Counted from the stretch's first letter, positions 11,272-25,747 are shown. The stretch: 64,000 nucleotides of DNA from Blastocladiella emersonii ATCC 22665 (GCA_025594325.1 JANHCV010000001.1:2666001-2730000), one strand, 5' to 3'. Notes: generated by a model from the sequence alone, not told the origin. Numbers and translations are program-made.

Positions 11272-12193
11272 TCACTGCTCAGACTCGGGTGGCGCCGCAA
11301 AGTTGGCCGCGGTGTTGACCACGAACTGGACCTGCGACGAATGCCCCGCGGCCGGCGGTGACTCCGCGCCGGTGACGACCTGCGGGACCGAGAAGGGGTA
11401 CATGCGCATCCACTCGCGCACGTCGTCGGGGCGCGCGTGCGACAGGTACTCGAAGTAGAACGTGAGTCTTCGGAGCGCCGTGTCGTCCATGGGCGGGCGC
11501 GCGGCGTCGCACAGGCCCCACTGCGGAATCACGAGCGCGTTGGCGGGGTTGAGCCGGCTCTTGCGTAGCGAGTCGTCGACGATGATGGTGCGCTCGGGCC
11601 CGTACTCGGGGAACGCGGCGAACACCTTGGACAGGTCCTTGAGCGTCGCCCACGTGTCGACCGAGTCACTCTGGTCGCTCGTGCACTTCTCGCGGGCCCA
11701 CACGAAGCGCAGACGCGACGCGAACTCTTTGCCGAGGACGGCGAGGATGAGCTGCTCTGCGTTGTACGAGGTCGCCGACGTCCACACGGCCACGTCCACG
11801 TCGGGGTTGGTGGACAGGACCGCCCAGAACAGCTCGAACAGCGGGCGCCGGAACGTGTGCTTGAAGCCGACGATGCCGCACGAATGCGGAAGCGGGTGGT
11901 GCAGCTGCTGCGCCGCGGCGTACTCCACCTCGTGGAGACGGGCCAGGAGACAGCCGTTCAGATCTACGGAATCGGTGGAGGGTTGTAGTTAGTGGGGAGA
12001 ACCGTTTGGCAGTGCTTCGTCGGTGGAGAGCGCACGTACCAAACACGGCGAGGTAACGCTTGGGCGGCGGTCTAATTGACGGTGCAGCTCTTGAAGCGCT
12101 CGCTGCTCCGTTCCCTGCGACCACGGTCACCGACCCGTCGAGCGTCACCGCGGCGATGAGTGCCGCCTCGAGCACGGCCGATAGAAGCGTCAT
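11272..12193 (-). CDS. FCP1/NIF-type HAD-superfamily protein (SCP/CTD-phosphatase-like)
   Basis: A putative phosphatase of the NLI-interacting-factor family. Two exons, 12193-12040 and 11963-11272, with a 76-nt intron, give about 281 residues. The intron splits the first HAD motif, which reads KRYLAVFDLNGCLL after splicing. Motif II appears as VAVWTSAT, followed by WAREKC; motif III/IV is TIIVDDSLRKSRLNPANAL. The family's usual first motif is DxDxT, with the first Asp as nucleophile and the second as general acid. Here it is DLNG, so the nucleophile is kept but the acid is Asn, as in some plant and fungal paralogues whose activity is uncertain. Start: the first ATG in frame (12193); residues before the catalytic motif are not conserved. 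It diverges from the acidic coiled-coil gene 133 bases away, with a shared promoter. Confidence 0.75.
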
Positions 12194-12326
12194 CCCCAGC
12201 CATGTGAGCCGGATGCGGGAGCGGGGAGAATGAGCTCGTCCACGGTCGCTCTCCTGGTCGCACTCTCCTCCTCTCGCTTGTCCATCACTTGTTTCTTTCA
12301 CCCGAGCGGAACCACTACACGCTGCA

Positions 12327-13027
12327 ATGGATCAAGACTTCGACGACATGGAGCTTCTGTGGGATCTGCAGACCAGTCTCACCATGCTGCTCGAACTGCT
12401 GCGCACCCTGGACGCTCTGGAGGACTTAGACGATGACGATGACGATGAAGAGGAGGAGCCGGTTTCCACCGACGACGAAGACGACGAAGACGAGGAGGAT
12501 GAGGAGGACGAGGAAGACGAAGGGGAGGAATCTGACGATGAAGATGACGAGGACGACGACAGAGAGCTACTGGACGGCGACGTCATCACCGAACCCGAGC
12601 CAGAGCACGCGGTCATGTCTCCGCTCGAGCGGGACGACCTCAACCAGCTTCCCAATTCGACCATGATGCTCTCGTCATCGAGCGGCCGCGGCACGGTGTA
12701 CGACCAGCTCACCAGTCGCAAAAGAATGAAGCCATCGGAGATCAACAGACTCCACGCCGAGGCCGAAGCAGCCGCGCGCAAGATCACCGACACTTGCCAG
12801 GCCCGCATGCAGTATTACGAAGCGGCTCTGGCGCAGGAGCAGCTGGCCCTCGATTGGCCCTTGAGCGTGAGCAATTGGCCCTCGAACGCGAGCGACTGGC
12901 CGTCGAGCGTGCGAGGCTCGAGCAGGAAGACGCCAAGGCTCGCCAGGACCATGGTCGCGATCACCTTCACGGCAAGGGGAACAAGCGGCCGCGCGAGACG
13001 TATGAGCTCGGCAGCGACGACGAGTAG
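12327..13027 (+). CDS. Acidic coiled-coil protein of unknown function, probable frameshift
   Basis: Not recognised. Residues 36-85 are an Asp/Glu-rich run, followed by a Ser-rich linker and a helix (EINRLHAEAEAAARKIT). The frame from the ATG at 12327 stays open to 13091. However, from about 12850 the heptad-like LALERE repeats continue in the frame one base over, which reads LALEREQLALERERLAVERA and stops at 13027 after ETYELGSDDE. In the original frame the same bases give Trp/Ser-rich text unlike a coiled coil. I infer a small indel near 12850-12856, in an assembly or real. No GT-AG intron fits the space. If the original frame is real the protein ends at 13091 instead. The acidic content suggests a nuclear or chaperone-like partner, but no function is assigned. 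Confidence 0.55.
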
Positions 13028-13091
13028 GAGACAATTTGTACATAAAAACAAGCAGTGGTTTCATTCACTCGCCTTGCCCACGACTTCCTGA

Positions 13092-13505
13092 CCGCGGCTC
13101 CCTTGCAGCGCAAGTGACCTTGGAGCGTGTGCTTCAGGCGCACGTGGTGGCGCAACGCGATAGATGCGTCGACGACCTGCCGCCGCGGCAATGTGAAGAC
13201 CTCCGGCTCTGCTTGTCGGCGTGAATGAGCTTGAGGTTGATCACGGAACTATAACCTGAGAAAACTCGCGACCATCCATATCGCCGCCGCACGTTCGAGC
13301 GACGACTTGCTGAGCCGCAAGTTGCCCATCTCGAGGCCTCGTTTCGAGTCGGGGCCTCCGTCTTCGACGGATTTGGACGCGAACGGGCCGCTGCTGTCCG
13401 TGGATCACCGCGTTATCAAGACATTTTTCAACTGACGTCTTGACGAGGCGCGCGGGAAGACAGGAGAAACGACGCCGATGAGCAATTCCGAGCGGGATAT
13501 ATATT
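13092..13505. other. Intergenic region between converging genes
   Basis: About 410 bases with moderate GC. A short frame at 13106-13224 follows a good-looking acceptor (CTGAC, pyrimidines, then TTGCAG at 13106). It reads as a short helix with AQVTLERVL and AHVV, weakly like the 42.6-45.2 kb family. No start codon or complete gene is visible. Confidence 0.35.
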
Positions 13506-15185
13506 TCATTGCGACCCTGGCGGCCGATACATTGCAACGGCGGGCGACGGCGCGCCAGACGACATCCCACCATGCGTCCCGCCATAAGCCGAAGTGGCCG
13601 CCGCTGCCGCCGCTGCCTCTGCCTCCGCCGCGGCCGTCTTGGCCTCAAAGTCGGCCGTGCGGTTCCGCGCGGCCGAGATCTCGTTCTTGAGCGCGGTCAG
13701 GTCCTTGGTCGCCTTGCCGTGCTCCTTGGTCAGCAGGCGCACGTACGTGTCGACCTGCGACAGCTTGGCCTCGGCGCGGCGCACGAGAAGGTCGGCGGTG
13801 CCGAGCATGAGCTTGTCGTAGTAGACCTGCTCGGTCTCGGCGAGTTCGCGCGCGAGGGTGCCCGTCGCGGTGAGCGCCGCCGCGAGATCGTCGTTCGAGA
13901 GCGCGAGAGCAGGCTGATCCGCGTCGTCGTCGCCGTAATCGTGGTGCTGCGGAAGCATTTCGACGGCGACAGCGAGGCGGCCGAGTGCTTCGCGGGCGAA
14001 CCGCGCCGCGAGTCCGGGATTGACGTGGGCGGTGAGAAGCGTGACGATCGACATGACCGGGTTCGGCGCGTCGGCAAAGGGCGGCGTCCGGTCGGCCGTA
14101 TTCGCGCCGGGGAGGTCTGCGGTCTGCGCTTGAAGTGAGAGGAACTGCAGCAGGCACGCGGTGGCGGACCGACCGTGTCCGACGTAGCGCGCGACGGGTT
14201 CCCAGTCGTCGAGTGCAGACGACGGGTTGAAGTGGTTGATGCCGTCGAGCAGGTGCAGCACCTCGTCGTCGGTCCACGGGACGTGGTCGGCCGGGTCGGG
14301 CAGCGAGTCGAGCAGGACGGTCGTATCGAAAGCGCTGTCCAATGTCTCGGCAGGCGAGCCCGTTGGCGCAGCAACGGACGGAACAGCAACGTGCGGGATA
14401 AACGTGAAGGTGCCCGAAAAGCTGCCCGCGAAGCGGCCGGCGATGAAGCAAGCGGTGCACAGCGCCGTGTCGGGCTCGAGGATTGACGCGTAGAAGCCCT
14501 CGCACTGCGATTCGGACAGGTCGGCGGCGCAGCTACCACAGAACAGGTGCGGAAGCTGGTCGAAATTGTCTGTGACAGCGTCGAGCGTCGAGTTTGGCGG
14601 CCAGATTCCGGTCGGAAGCGTAGCGAGATCGGGCTTGGCCTTGGAGCGCGACAGGTGCGGGGCGAGGAGGCGGTGGTGTTCGAGAAAGTCCACGATGGCG
14701 ACGAGCACAAAGGAGGGCGTCGCGTCGGCCACGGTATCGTGAAGTGCGGTGGCAAGCTGTGCGACACTCGAGGACTGCGCCGAGAGGCAAGCGTTGCGGA
14801 TCGAAATGTACGCGCCGTCGCTCGGGCACCAGCTGTTGGGCAGCGAGAAGAGGAACTCGCGCTCGACGTTCGACACGACCTGCGGCGCGAGCCAGTCGGG
14901 CGCGGGGATCGGCAGCGCCTCCGTGTCTAAAGGCGGGATAGTCGACTCGGCGGTACCGTTATCGTCGGGCAGAGGGATGGCAGGCAGGTGGAGCAGGGCG
15001 AGCGAGGCCAGGGGCGTGACGCTCTCGGCCAAGTCGGTGGTGACGTCCGAGCGGCGGCTGATCTTCTTCTTCTCGGCGAGGGACTCGGCGGCGAGCACGC
15101 GCAGTTCGTCGTGGTCGCGTGGGACGGTGATGCCGGCGCCGCTGACCACGCCGTAGCCGCTGCCGGAGAAGGTGGTTGAGTCCAT
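13506..15185 (-). CDS. SWI3/RSC8/SMARCC-like chromatin-remodelling subunit (SWIRM, ZZ-like finger, SANT)
   Basis: Core scaffold subunit of SWI/SNF-RSC type remodellers; nuclear. Single exon, 559 residues. A SWIRM domain lies at about residues 90-180: PDWLAPQVVSNVEREF, then YISIRNACLS and IVDFLEHHRLL. Next comes a ZZ-like zinc finger, FCGSCAADLSES with LCTACFIAGRF (about 210-255). A SANT domain follows at about 300-350 (PWTDDEVLHLLDGINHF, DWEPVARYVG, SATACLLQFL), then PNPVMSIVTLLTAHVNPGLAARFAREAL, the family block after SANT, and a C-terminal coiled coil from about 440. The SWIRM-ZnF-SANT-coiled-coil order and length match yeast Rsc8 (557 residues). It shares a short divergent promoter with the DNMT1-like gene, another chromatin factor. 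Confidence 0.88.
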   Translation of the reverse strand: MDSTTFSGSGYGVVSGAGITVPRDHDELRVLAAESLAEKKKISRRSDVTTDLAESVTPLASLALLHLPAIPLPDDNGTAESTIPPLDTEALPIPAPDWLAPQVVSNVEREFLFSLPNSWCPSDGAYISIRNACLSAQSSSVAQLATALHDTVADATPSFVLVAIVDFLEHHRLLAPHLSRSKAKPDLATLPTGIWPPNSTLDAVTDNFDQLPHLFCGSCAADLSESQCEGFYASILEPDTALCTACFIAGRFAGSFSGTFTFIPHVAVPSVAAPTGSPAETLDSAFDTTVLLDSLPDPADHVPWTDDEVLHLLDGINHFNPSSALDDWEPVARYVGHGRSATACLLQFLSLQAQTADLPGANTADRTPPFADAPNPVMSIVTLLTAHVNPGLAARFAREALGRLAVAVEMLPQHHDYGDDDADQPALALSNDDLAAALTATGTLARELAETEQVYYDKLMLGTADLLVRRAEAKLSQVDTYVRLLTKEHGKATKDLTALKNEISAARNRTADFEAKTAAAEAEAAAAAAATSAYGGTHGGMSSGAPSPAVAMYRPPGSQ

Positions 15186-15433
15186 TTGACGATTATTTCA
15201 GCAAGATTTCAAAAGCTGCATGTGTTTCCCGACGCGTTGCATAGAGTGCGCGGTTCGAGCGAGCGAGAGAGGGAGGAGGAAAGCGGCGCGCCGTTGGGCG
15301 AAGTGGTGGTCGACGGCTGCGGCGGGAGTCACAGCACTCCGCCCGTCCCGCACAGCTCCTCTGCGTCGTCGTCCCGCCTCGCTGAATGCACAAAGCGCTG
15401 TCGTAACGCCGCTGCACCTGCACTGTAACCAAA

Positions 15434-19955
<4,522 letters not shown>

Positions 19956-20347
19956 GAGGACCAGTAAAACTTGCGGTGGCGGTGGCGAACGACTCGATTA
20001 CCAAGACGACGTAGTCATATGTATTTCCTTTGTTGCGCTTCTCTTCACTGTCTGCTCTTCTCGAAGCTCTTGAGTGAGGCCATGGCCACGAACGATGGCC
20101 AAGCGCGTGCGCGACGCGGGGTGCGGTGCGAGGGGACTTGGCGTCGGCGCGCTCCACGCCAAGGGACCAGCGCGGCCCACATGAACTCTGCACGCTTCCT
20201 CTCTCCCCAAGAGCACATACAAACCGCAACGTAACTTATTCTTCTCGACTGAGAGCACTCAGTCAGTCCCCACGACGACGGCCTAGACGAGAGCGCGAGC
20301 GCAACCCACCACCTTCAGCGATACCACACACCACCACCACCACCACC
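19956..20347. other. Intergenic/5' UTR region before the syntaxin gene
   Basis: About 390 bases containing the 3' end of the DNMT1-like gene and the syntaxin promoter. The last 30 bases are CACCA repeats leading into the ATG. No other feature seen. Confidence 0.5.
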
Positions 20348-21510
20348 ATGTCGCGCGCGCACGGCAACGGATACCAGCCCATGTCGACGTCGAACGTGGA
20401 GCTCGACGAGGTCCGCGTCGACGCGGCCGGCAGCGCGACGCGGAGTCGCGGCGGGACCTACACGCACATTGACCAGTTCCTGCAAGGCGTACGTGCGCTA
20501 GTGTGCCTCGCTTCGGGCGCTGGACCCTGACGCTGCGTCGTTCCTCTAGATTATGCGCGTCGACGGCCAGCTCGCGCTGGTGCGCCGCGGGATGCAGGAG
20601 CTCGACGGCATCCACAAGCGGTTGCTGCAGCCCATCTCCGAGGCCGACGCGCACGCGCTCAACCAGAGCGTCACGCGCAAGTACGACGAGGTCAAGGGGA
20701 CGCTGGACGATGTCGGGATGCGTATCAAGGGTCCGTTCTGCTGCCTTGCATGCCGCACTCGACGAGAGATGACGCTGACCCGCACCACTCGTAGAGCTCG
20801 AAAAGGACGCGGGCAACGCGACGGCCGAGGGCACGGGCGACCGGCCCATGGCGCGGAACCAGCTGCGCAACGTGGGGCGCAAGTACCGCGACGCGGTGGC
20901 CGAGTTCCGCCAGGCCGAGATGGAGCACCAGCGGCGCGCGCGCGAGCACATGGCGCGGCAGCTGCGCGTGGTGCGTCCCGAGGCGACGGCGGCCGAGATC
21001 GACGCGCTGCTCGACAGCCCGCCCGACGGGCAGCCCGTGCGCATCTTCGCCGACAACGTGATGCAGAGCGGGCGGTACGCGAACGCGCGCAACGCGCTGC
21101 GCGAGGTCGAGGACCGCCACATTGCCCTGGTCCAGCTCAACCAGCAGGTCGAGGAGCTCGCGCAGCTGTTCATGGACGTGGCCACCATGGTCGAGGACCA
21201 GGACGCCCGCATCGACGCCATCTTCGCCAACGCCGACAGTATCGCCAAGGATATCACGACGGGCGCCGATGAGGTCGAGAAGGCCAAGGAGCACCGCAAG
21301 AACCAGATCAAGCTCCTGTGGAAGCTCAGCTGCCTGCTCGTCGTCATCGTCATCGCCGCCGTCCTCTACTTCCTCTTCGGCACCTCCGCGGGCCAGACCA
21401 TCATCGGCTCGGGCAGCAGTAGCAGCAGCTCGCCCACGCCGACGCCGACCACCGTCACCGTGACCGCGACCCCGACGGCCACGGCGCCCAACGCCCCCAA
21501 GCCGACGTAG
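20348..21510 (+). CDS. Syntaxin-type Qa-SNARE (plasma-membrane Sso1/syntaxin-1 class) with long lumenal tail
   Basis: Target-membrane SNARE for secretory vesicle fusion. Exons 20348-20488, 20550-20730 and 20795-21510, with introns of 61 and 64 nt, give 345 residues. An N-terminal Habc helical bundle occupies about residues 40-190. The SNARE helix at about 195-260 contains LFMDVATMVEDQDARIDAI, whose Gln matches the zero-layer Gln of syntaxins. A transmembrane anchor follows at about 280-302 (LLVVIVIAAVLYFLF) after a Lys-rich stop (KAKEHRKNQ). Oddity: 43 residues follow the anchor, rich in Ser, Thr and Pro, and would be lumenal or extracellular. Syntaxins normally end within a few residues of the anchor. 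The first methionine has a strong CACCACCATG context. Confidence 0.92.
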
Positions 21511-21636
21511 CGTTCTCGCTCCTTTTCGTGTCCTGAAAAACCGTTCCCACCACGCACTCGACCCCTCACCTTCCCTTCCTTCACTCTCAGCTTGAACAAG
21601 ATTTGTGTACTCAATGATTCTCTGCGCTGCGCGCCG

Positions 21637-23193
21637 TCAGATCATGCCCATGGTCATCGCCGCGACCTGGTCCTGGTCCACGGGCTTGCTCTCCTCGACG
21701 GGCTCGCTGTCAACGACGGCCGTGCTCTCGGCGGCCGACGTGGCCGCCACGAGGTCCGCGAGCCAGTCATCGGCAGCGGTGCGCAGGGCGGACCGGAGCA
21801 CCATGCGGTCCCACTCGGGGTCGGCGTGCGGGCCGTCCGTGTACACGGACTGCGAGACCGTGAACACGGCGGGGGCGGCGCCAGCGCCGTGGACGCGGAC
21901 GAGGTACGTGAGGAGCGCGGGGAGGTGTTCGGGGGCGGGGCGCGCCGGGTGAATGGCGACGACGATCGCGTCGTCGGCGCGCGGGCCGTCCGCGAGCGCC
22001 GACGTCACGGCGACGGCGCGGTCGACAGTCGCCGTGGCGAGCTCCTCGGGGATGTACGGGCGCAGGTCCACGGCGTCGGTGGCCTGGACGATCAGGCGCA
22101 TGTCGCGCGACTGAAACACGGCGGTCAGCACGTCGGCGGCGTCGCGCGCGGCCTCGGCCACGTTGCACACGCCGGCGACGCGCAGCGACACGGTCAGCTC
22201 CTGGGTCTCGGGCGCCACGGCGTCGAGGACCGACGTCACGCTGCGCGACACGAGACCGAGGAGCTTCTCGCCCGCGGCGGCGACCGACTTGGGGTCGGCG
22301 GCGGTCGGCACGACGCCGGCAGCGCGCGCGTTGGCGAGGACGCGCGCGGCGCGCTCGCCCGCGTCGTGGCGCAGTCCGTCGCCCACCTTGGCGGCCGTCG
22401 TCGCGACCTTGGTCACGAGCTGCGTCGCGGTCGCCGTCTCGGAGAGGACCGTCGCCGTGACGGACGAAAACCACGAGCCCCAGCCACCGCCGGTGCTCGG
22501 GCTCGCGGCGGCTGCCTTGGGCGGGGACCCGGCGGCCGGCGCAGCGGGCGTGTACGGGTTCAGCGACGGGGTGGTGGGGCGCGGCGACGCAGCCGTGGCG
22601 CCGGTCGCAGCGGCAGCAGCGGCGGCGGCAGGGTGCATGGGCGACGCGGTGCGCGACGGGAGCATGCTGCCCGCGGCGGCCAGCGAGGCATTGCTACCGC
22701 GCAGCGACGACGTGGACCCGGTGCGCGCGTGGCCGGGGGCAGCGGCCGAGCGCGGCGGGACCGCCGACGCGACGGGGGCCGGCGCAGGCGCGGGCACAGG
22801 GCTCGGAGCCGCCGCAGCAGTGGGGGAGGGAACCGGCGCAGTCGGGAATGCGCCGACGGCCGGGGCGAACGGCGAGGGCGCGAGGACGGGCGCGGGCGAG
22901 CCCGCCGCGACGGGCGGGACGACGACAGGCGCAAACGGCGAGCCGGTGGCCGGTGACGAGCCCGAGCTCGGCAGGAACGGGTTGGCGCCGACGGGCGGGG
23001 CGACGGCGGGCGCGAACGGGTTCGGAGCGCCCGTGGCGGCACCGAGCTGGACGCCCGCGAGCTGCGCCGTCATGCCGGCGACGGGCGGCGCCTGCTGCTG
23101 CTGCGCCTGGTCCTGCGGCGGCGGCGCGTTGAGCGCGTCAAGCGAGTCGAGGAAGTCGAGCACGTCGTTGCCCGTGGACGGCTGCGCGGACAT
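21637..23193 (-). CDS. MTC1: Mtc1-like protein (maintenance of telomere capping 1, DUF5427)
   Basis: A fungus-specific family with links in yeast to telomere capping and to Golgi-derived vesicle traffic; the biochemical role is not settled. Single exon, 518 residues. The start MSAQPSTGNDVLDFLDSLDAL has the DVLDFLD-type acidic N-terminal motif typical of the family. Residues 40-250 are a Pro/Ala/Ser-rich linker with several NPF-like turns (APNPFAPA, ANPFLPS). The family core begins at about residue 270 with GGWGSWFSSVTATV, followed by helices, SVTSVLDAVAPETQELTVSL, and an alternating alpha/beta C-terminal part to the end. NPF motifs could bind EH-domain endocytic proteins, which is an inference. 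The larger open frame extends upstream of the ATG at 23193, but no upstream ATG with good context is seen. Confidence 0.75.
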   Translation of the reverse strand: MSAQPSTGNDVLDFLDSLDALNAPPPQDQAQQQQAPPVAGMTAQLAGVQLGAATGAPNPFAPAVAPPVGANPFLPSSGSSPATGSPFAPVVVPPVAAGSPAPVLAPSPFAPAVGAFPTAPVPSPTAAAAPSPVPAPAPAPVASAVPPRSAAAPGHARTGSTSSLRGSNASLAAAGSMLPSRTASPMHPAAAAAAAATGATAASPRPTTPSLNPYTPAAPAAGSPPKAAAASPSTGGGWGSWFSSVTATVLSETATATQLVTKVATTAAKVGDGLRHDAGERAARVLANARAAGVVPTAADPKSVAAAGEKLLGLVSRSVTSVLDAVAPETQELTVSLRVAGVCNVAEAARDAADVLTAVFQSRDMRLIVQATDAVDLRPYIPEELATATVDRAVAVTSALADGPRADDAIVVAIHPARPAPEHLPALLTYLVRVHGAGAAPAVFTVSQSVYTDGPHADPEWDRMVLRSALRTAADDWLADLVAATSAAESTAVVDSEPVEESKPVDQDQVAAMTMGMI

Positions 23194-23425
23194 GGTTGGG
23201 TCGGTTGGTGCGTTCAGGTTACGTTGCAGCGCGCTCGATGGCGGGTGCGGATGGGGGAGAGCGGAGGGAGAGAGCGATGGCGTTCGCGTCGAGGGCGGCG
23301 GCGGCGGCGGCGAAGCGAAGACGACGTGCTGCAGATCGTCAACGTGATGCTTCCCGCGCTGCCGCACCACGCGAATGCAAACGAGTCAACGGCGACGAGC
23401 ACGCTCGCAACTTGGCGCAACCATC

Positions 23426-24434
23426 ATGGACGACATCATGGATCTGAACGAGGAGGGCATCATCGTCGACCCTGCGCACCTCAAGCCCGTGGCCGAGGTG
23501 CCCGTCGAAGCCCCCGTCGCGGCCATGTCGGCGCTGCCCATCGACAACGTCCTGTCCGGCAGCGCGTCCCAGCCGACCGTCCTGCCGCCCGCGCAGCCCA
23601 ATGATTCGCGCCCGAAACCAAGGTAGTTCACGGTCGCACCTTGCAGGACGGATGGACGCGCGACTAACGACGGCGCACTCATGTTGTAGCATCTACGATC
23701 GTCTCGCCGCTCCAGGACCCGCCGTGCCACTGAAGCGTGAGCACGACGCCGCGGACGCCACGCCCGTAGTGGACCCACCGCGCCGCGCGCCGCGCCGGCC
23801 CATGGGCCCGCTGAGCTCGCGTCTGTTCGGCGTGATTAACAACACGCTGCAGCAGGCGGACCGCGAGCGGGCGCGGCACGCGCCGCAGGACGCCAAGTTC
23901 AACGCGATCCAGGAGCGGATCCGGCGCGAGAAGCTCGAGCTCGAGGCCAAGCTGCGCGCCGAGGCGACGCACCGCCGCGAGCGCTCGCGCCTCGAGCGCG
24001 ACGTGACCGAGACGCGCGCCGAGCTCGACCGCCTGCACGCGCTCGAGGGCCGCGCCGAGCTGCCAACGTGTCTCGAGACGGCGGCCGCCCCGGGCGGCAT
24101 GCGCATCTTCTGGCGCCCGTCCAAGCACACGCCCGAGACCCGCGCGTTGCTCGAGGCCCAGGTCGCGTCGCGCGCCGAGGACGCCGTGCAGCGGATCGCG
24201 ACGCTCGAGCACGAGCTCGCTGCCGCCATCTACGCACTCGACCGGTTCCTCGCTGGCGAGCCCGCGGGCGACGCGGGCATGGACGTAGACGGGGAAGCGG
24301 GCGTGGACCGGTCGCGCACGCCCGAGCCGCCGAAACTCGAGCCGTCGCCCGCGGTCGACCACGCCCACGCGAGGACAGTCACGACGGCGAGCGAGGCCGA
24401 GGATATCTACGCCATGGCCGTGGACGAGCCATGA
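23426..24434 (+). CDS. Pinin-like (PNN/SDK/memA) splicing-associated protein
   Basis: Likely exon-junction/spliceosome-associated nuclear protein. Two exons, 23426-23622 and 23690-24434; the 67-nt intron has a clear CTAAC branch site. 313 residues. Residues 1-65 are acidic and Pro-rich. From about residue 100 the pinin core reads PMGPLSSRLFGVINNTLQQADRER, matching the family's LF-x-LL-x-TL pattern. A long charged coiled coil follows (IRREKLELEAKLRAE, RSRLERDVTETRAEL), then MRIFWRPSKHTPET and a second helix. The C-terminal 60 residues are Ser/Pro/Glu-rich. The motif match is good but the family is low complexity, so a diverged coiled-coil protein of another family cannot be excluded. Confidence 0.72.
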
Positions 24435-24653
24435 CGTGACGGATCGGTGGAACGATATATACGCGAAATTTTGGCATCCCGCGCGTGTGTTAGTCGGATC
24501 TGAGACGCTCGAGGTGCGGGCAAGGAAGGAGTGAGACCATGGCCAAGTGCGCGTCACTCATCTCACTTGCGGTCCGCCGCCGCGCTCCCTCCCTCTCTCG
24601 AGCGCCGCCGTCGTTGCACACACGTATCCGAGACCACCATCGCCACCATCACC

Positions 24654-25487
24654 ATGCAGTCGCAGCAGCACCCGCAGCAGCAGTACCACCACCGACAGGG
24701 CCACCCGTCGGGCCCGACCATGGGCCACCACCCGGGCGACGGCCGTGAGCCCGAGCACCAGCACCAGCACGCGCGCGGGCACCCGCAGCACCCGCTGGCC
24801 GAGCGCCTGGCCATCGTCAACGCCATCGACAACCGCGAGATCAACCCGGCAACGGGCCGCGTGTGGACGCGCACCGAGCTCGCTCGCCGCTACGGGTACG
24901 CGGACCACAGCATCGCCAACATTTACGCGCACGCCGACGACATCCGCACGGCCGCACGCGAGATGGGGCTCGCGCACCGCGACCCTGCGTCCGTGTCGCG
25001 GCTCGGGCACTCGAAGCTGGGCCCGCGCACCGAGGGCGCGCTCGCCGAGTGGGTCACGTCGATGCTGGCGGACCGCGACCGCGTCGTGACGAACCGCGAG
25101 CTGCGCACCGCCGCGGCGATCCTGTACGACGCGATCCGCCGCGGCGACTCGGCCGGGCCCAACTTTGCCGACGAGGTGCTGCAGTGCGCGCAGCTGTCGG
25201 ACCACGACCTGACCGCGCGGTTCCCGTGGGTCCCGAGCTCGACGTGGGCCACCAAGTTCCGCGCCTCGCACGGCCTGCCCGCGTCGCCCGGCACCAATGC
25301 CCACCACGCGCAGACCCAGGCCGAGGACGACCGCCGCATCGTCGAGGAGGGCATGCAGCACGCGCCCGCCGTCGCTCGCGCCCTGCGCCGCGCCGGGTAC
25401 GCGGACGCGGCCCGCCACATGGACATGTCGATCGACGCGTTCCACCGCCAGTTCCAGCTCCAGACCGAGCACCACGCGCGCGGGTGA
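24654..25487 (+). CDS. CENP-B/Tc5-type helix-turn-helix DNA-binding protein without transposase domain
   Basis: Single exon, 277 residues. The first 45 are His/Gln-rich. Residues about 48-105 form a helix-turn-helix of the CENP-B N-terminal/Psq kind (RTELARRYGYADHSIANIYAH). Residues about 120-215 resemble the second CENP-B/Tc5 helix-turn-helix: GALAEWVTSMLADRDRVVTNREL, a long helix, then FPWVPSSTWATKFRASHGLP, which matches the family's S-x-x-W-x-x-K-F-x-x-R/S-H-G-L end. No DDE transposase follows; the protein ends with another short helix and a Gln/His tail. By family knowledge such proteins descend from pogo/Tigger-type transposases. Host function (centromere, silencing, transcription) is unknown. 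Start: the ATG in a CACCATCACCATG context. Confidence 0.65.
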   Translation: MQSQQHPQQQYHHRQGHPSGPTMGHHPGDGREPEHQHQHARGHPQHPLAERLAIVNAIDNREINPATGRVWTRTELARRYGYADHSIANIYAHADDIRTAAREMGLAHRDPASVSRLGHSKLGPRTEGALAEWVTSMLADRDRVVTNRELRTAAAILYDAIRRGDSAGPNFADEVLQCAQLSDHDLTARFPWVPSSTWATKFRASHGLPASPGTNAHHAQTQAEDDRRIVEEGMQHAPAVARALRRAGYADAARHMDMSIDAFHRQFQLQTEHHARG

Positions 25488-25747
25488 GTATGGGGAGTCG
25501 TGGCCGTGTGGGCCGAGAGTTTTGTCTCATTCGCATCCGATCCCGTTTTGTTGATCAGTCTCGCCATCACCGCGAAGCGACGCGACGCGGCACAGGCGTA
25601 CGCGTTTCGCGGTGGCGACGTGCCACGTGAGTCGGTGTGACGACGCCGCGTTTTCGCGTTTCTCAGCTTCTCGCGCCGCAACGGTACGTTGCCGATCCTC
25701 TTGCTGCCCACCCGCAAACACGACGAAACCCCCTACGAATCGACACC

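Noticed and set aside
15220-15433. Upstream ATG at 15220 as start of the DNMT1-like gene
   Set aside because: It lies only 35 bases from the divergent SWI3-like start and the extra residues are Arg/Ala-rich with no conserved feature. An intron-joined start at 15434 is only a tentative alternative.
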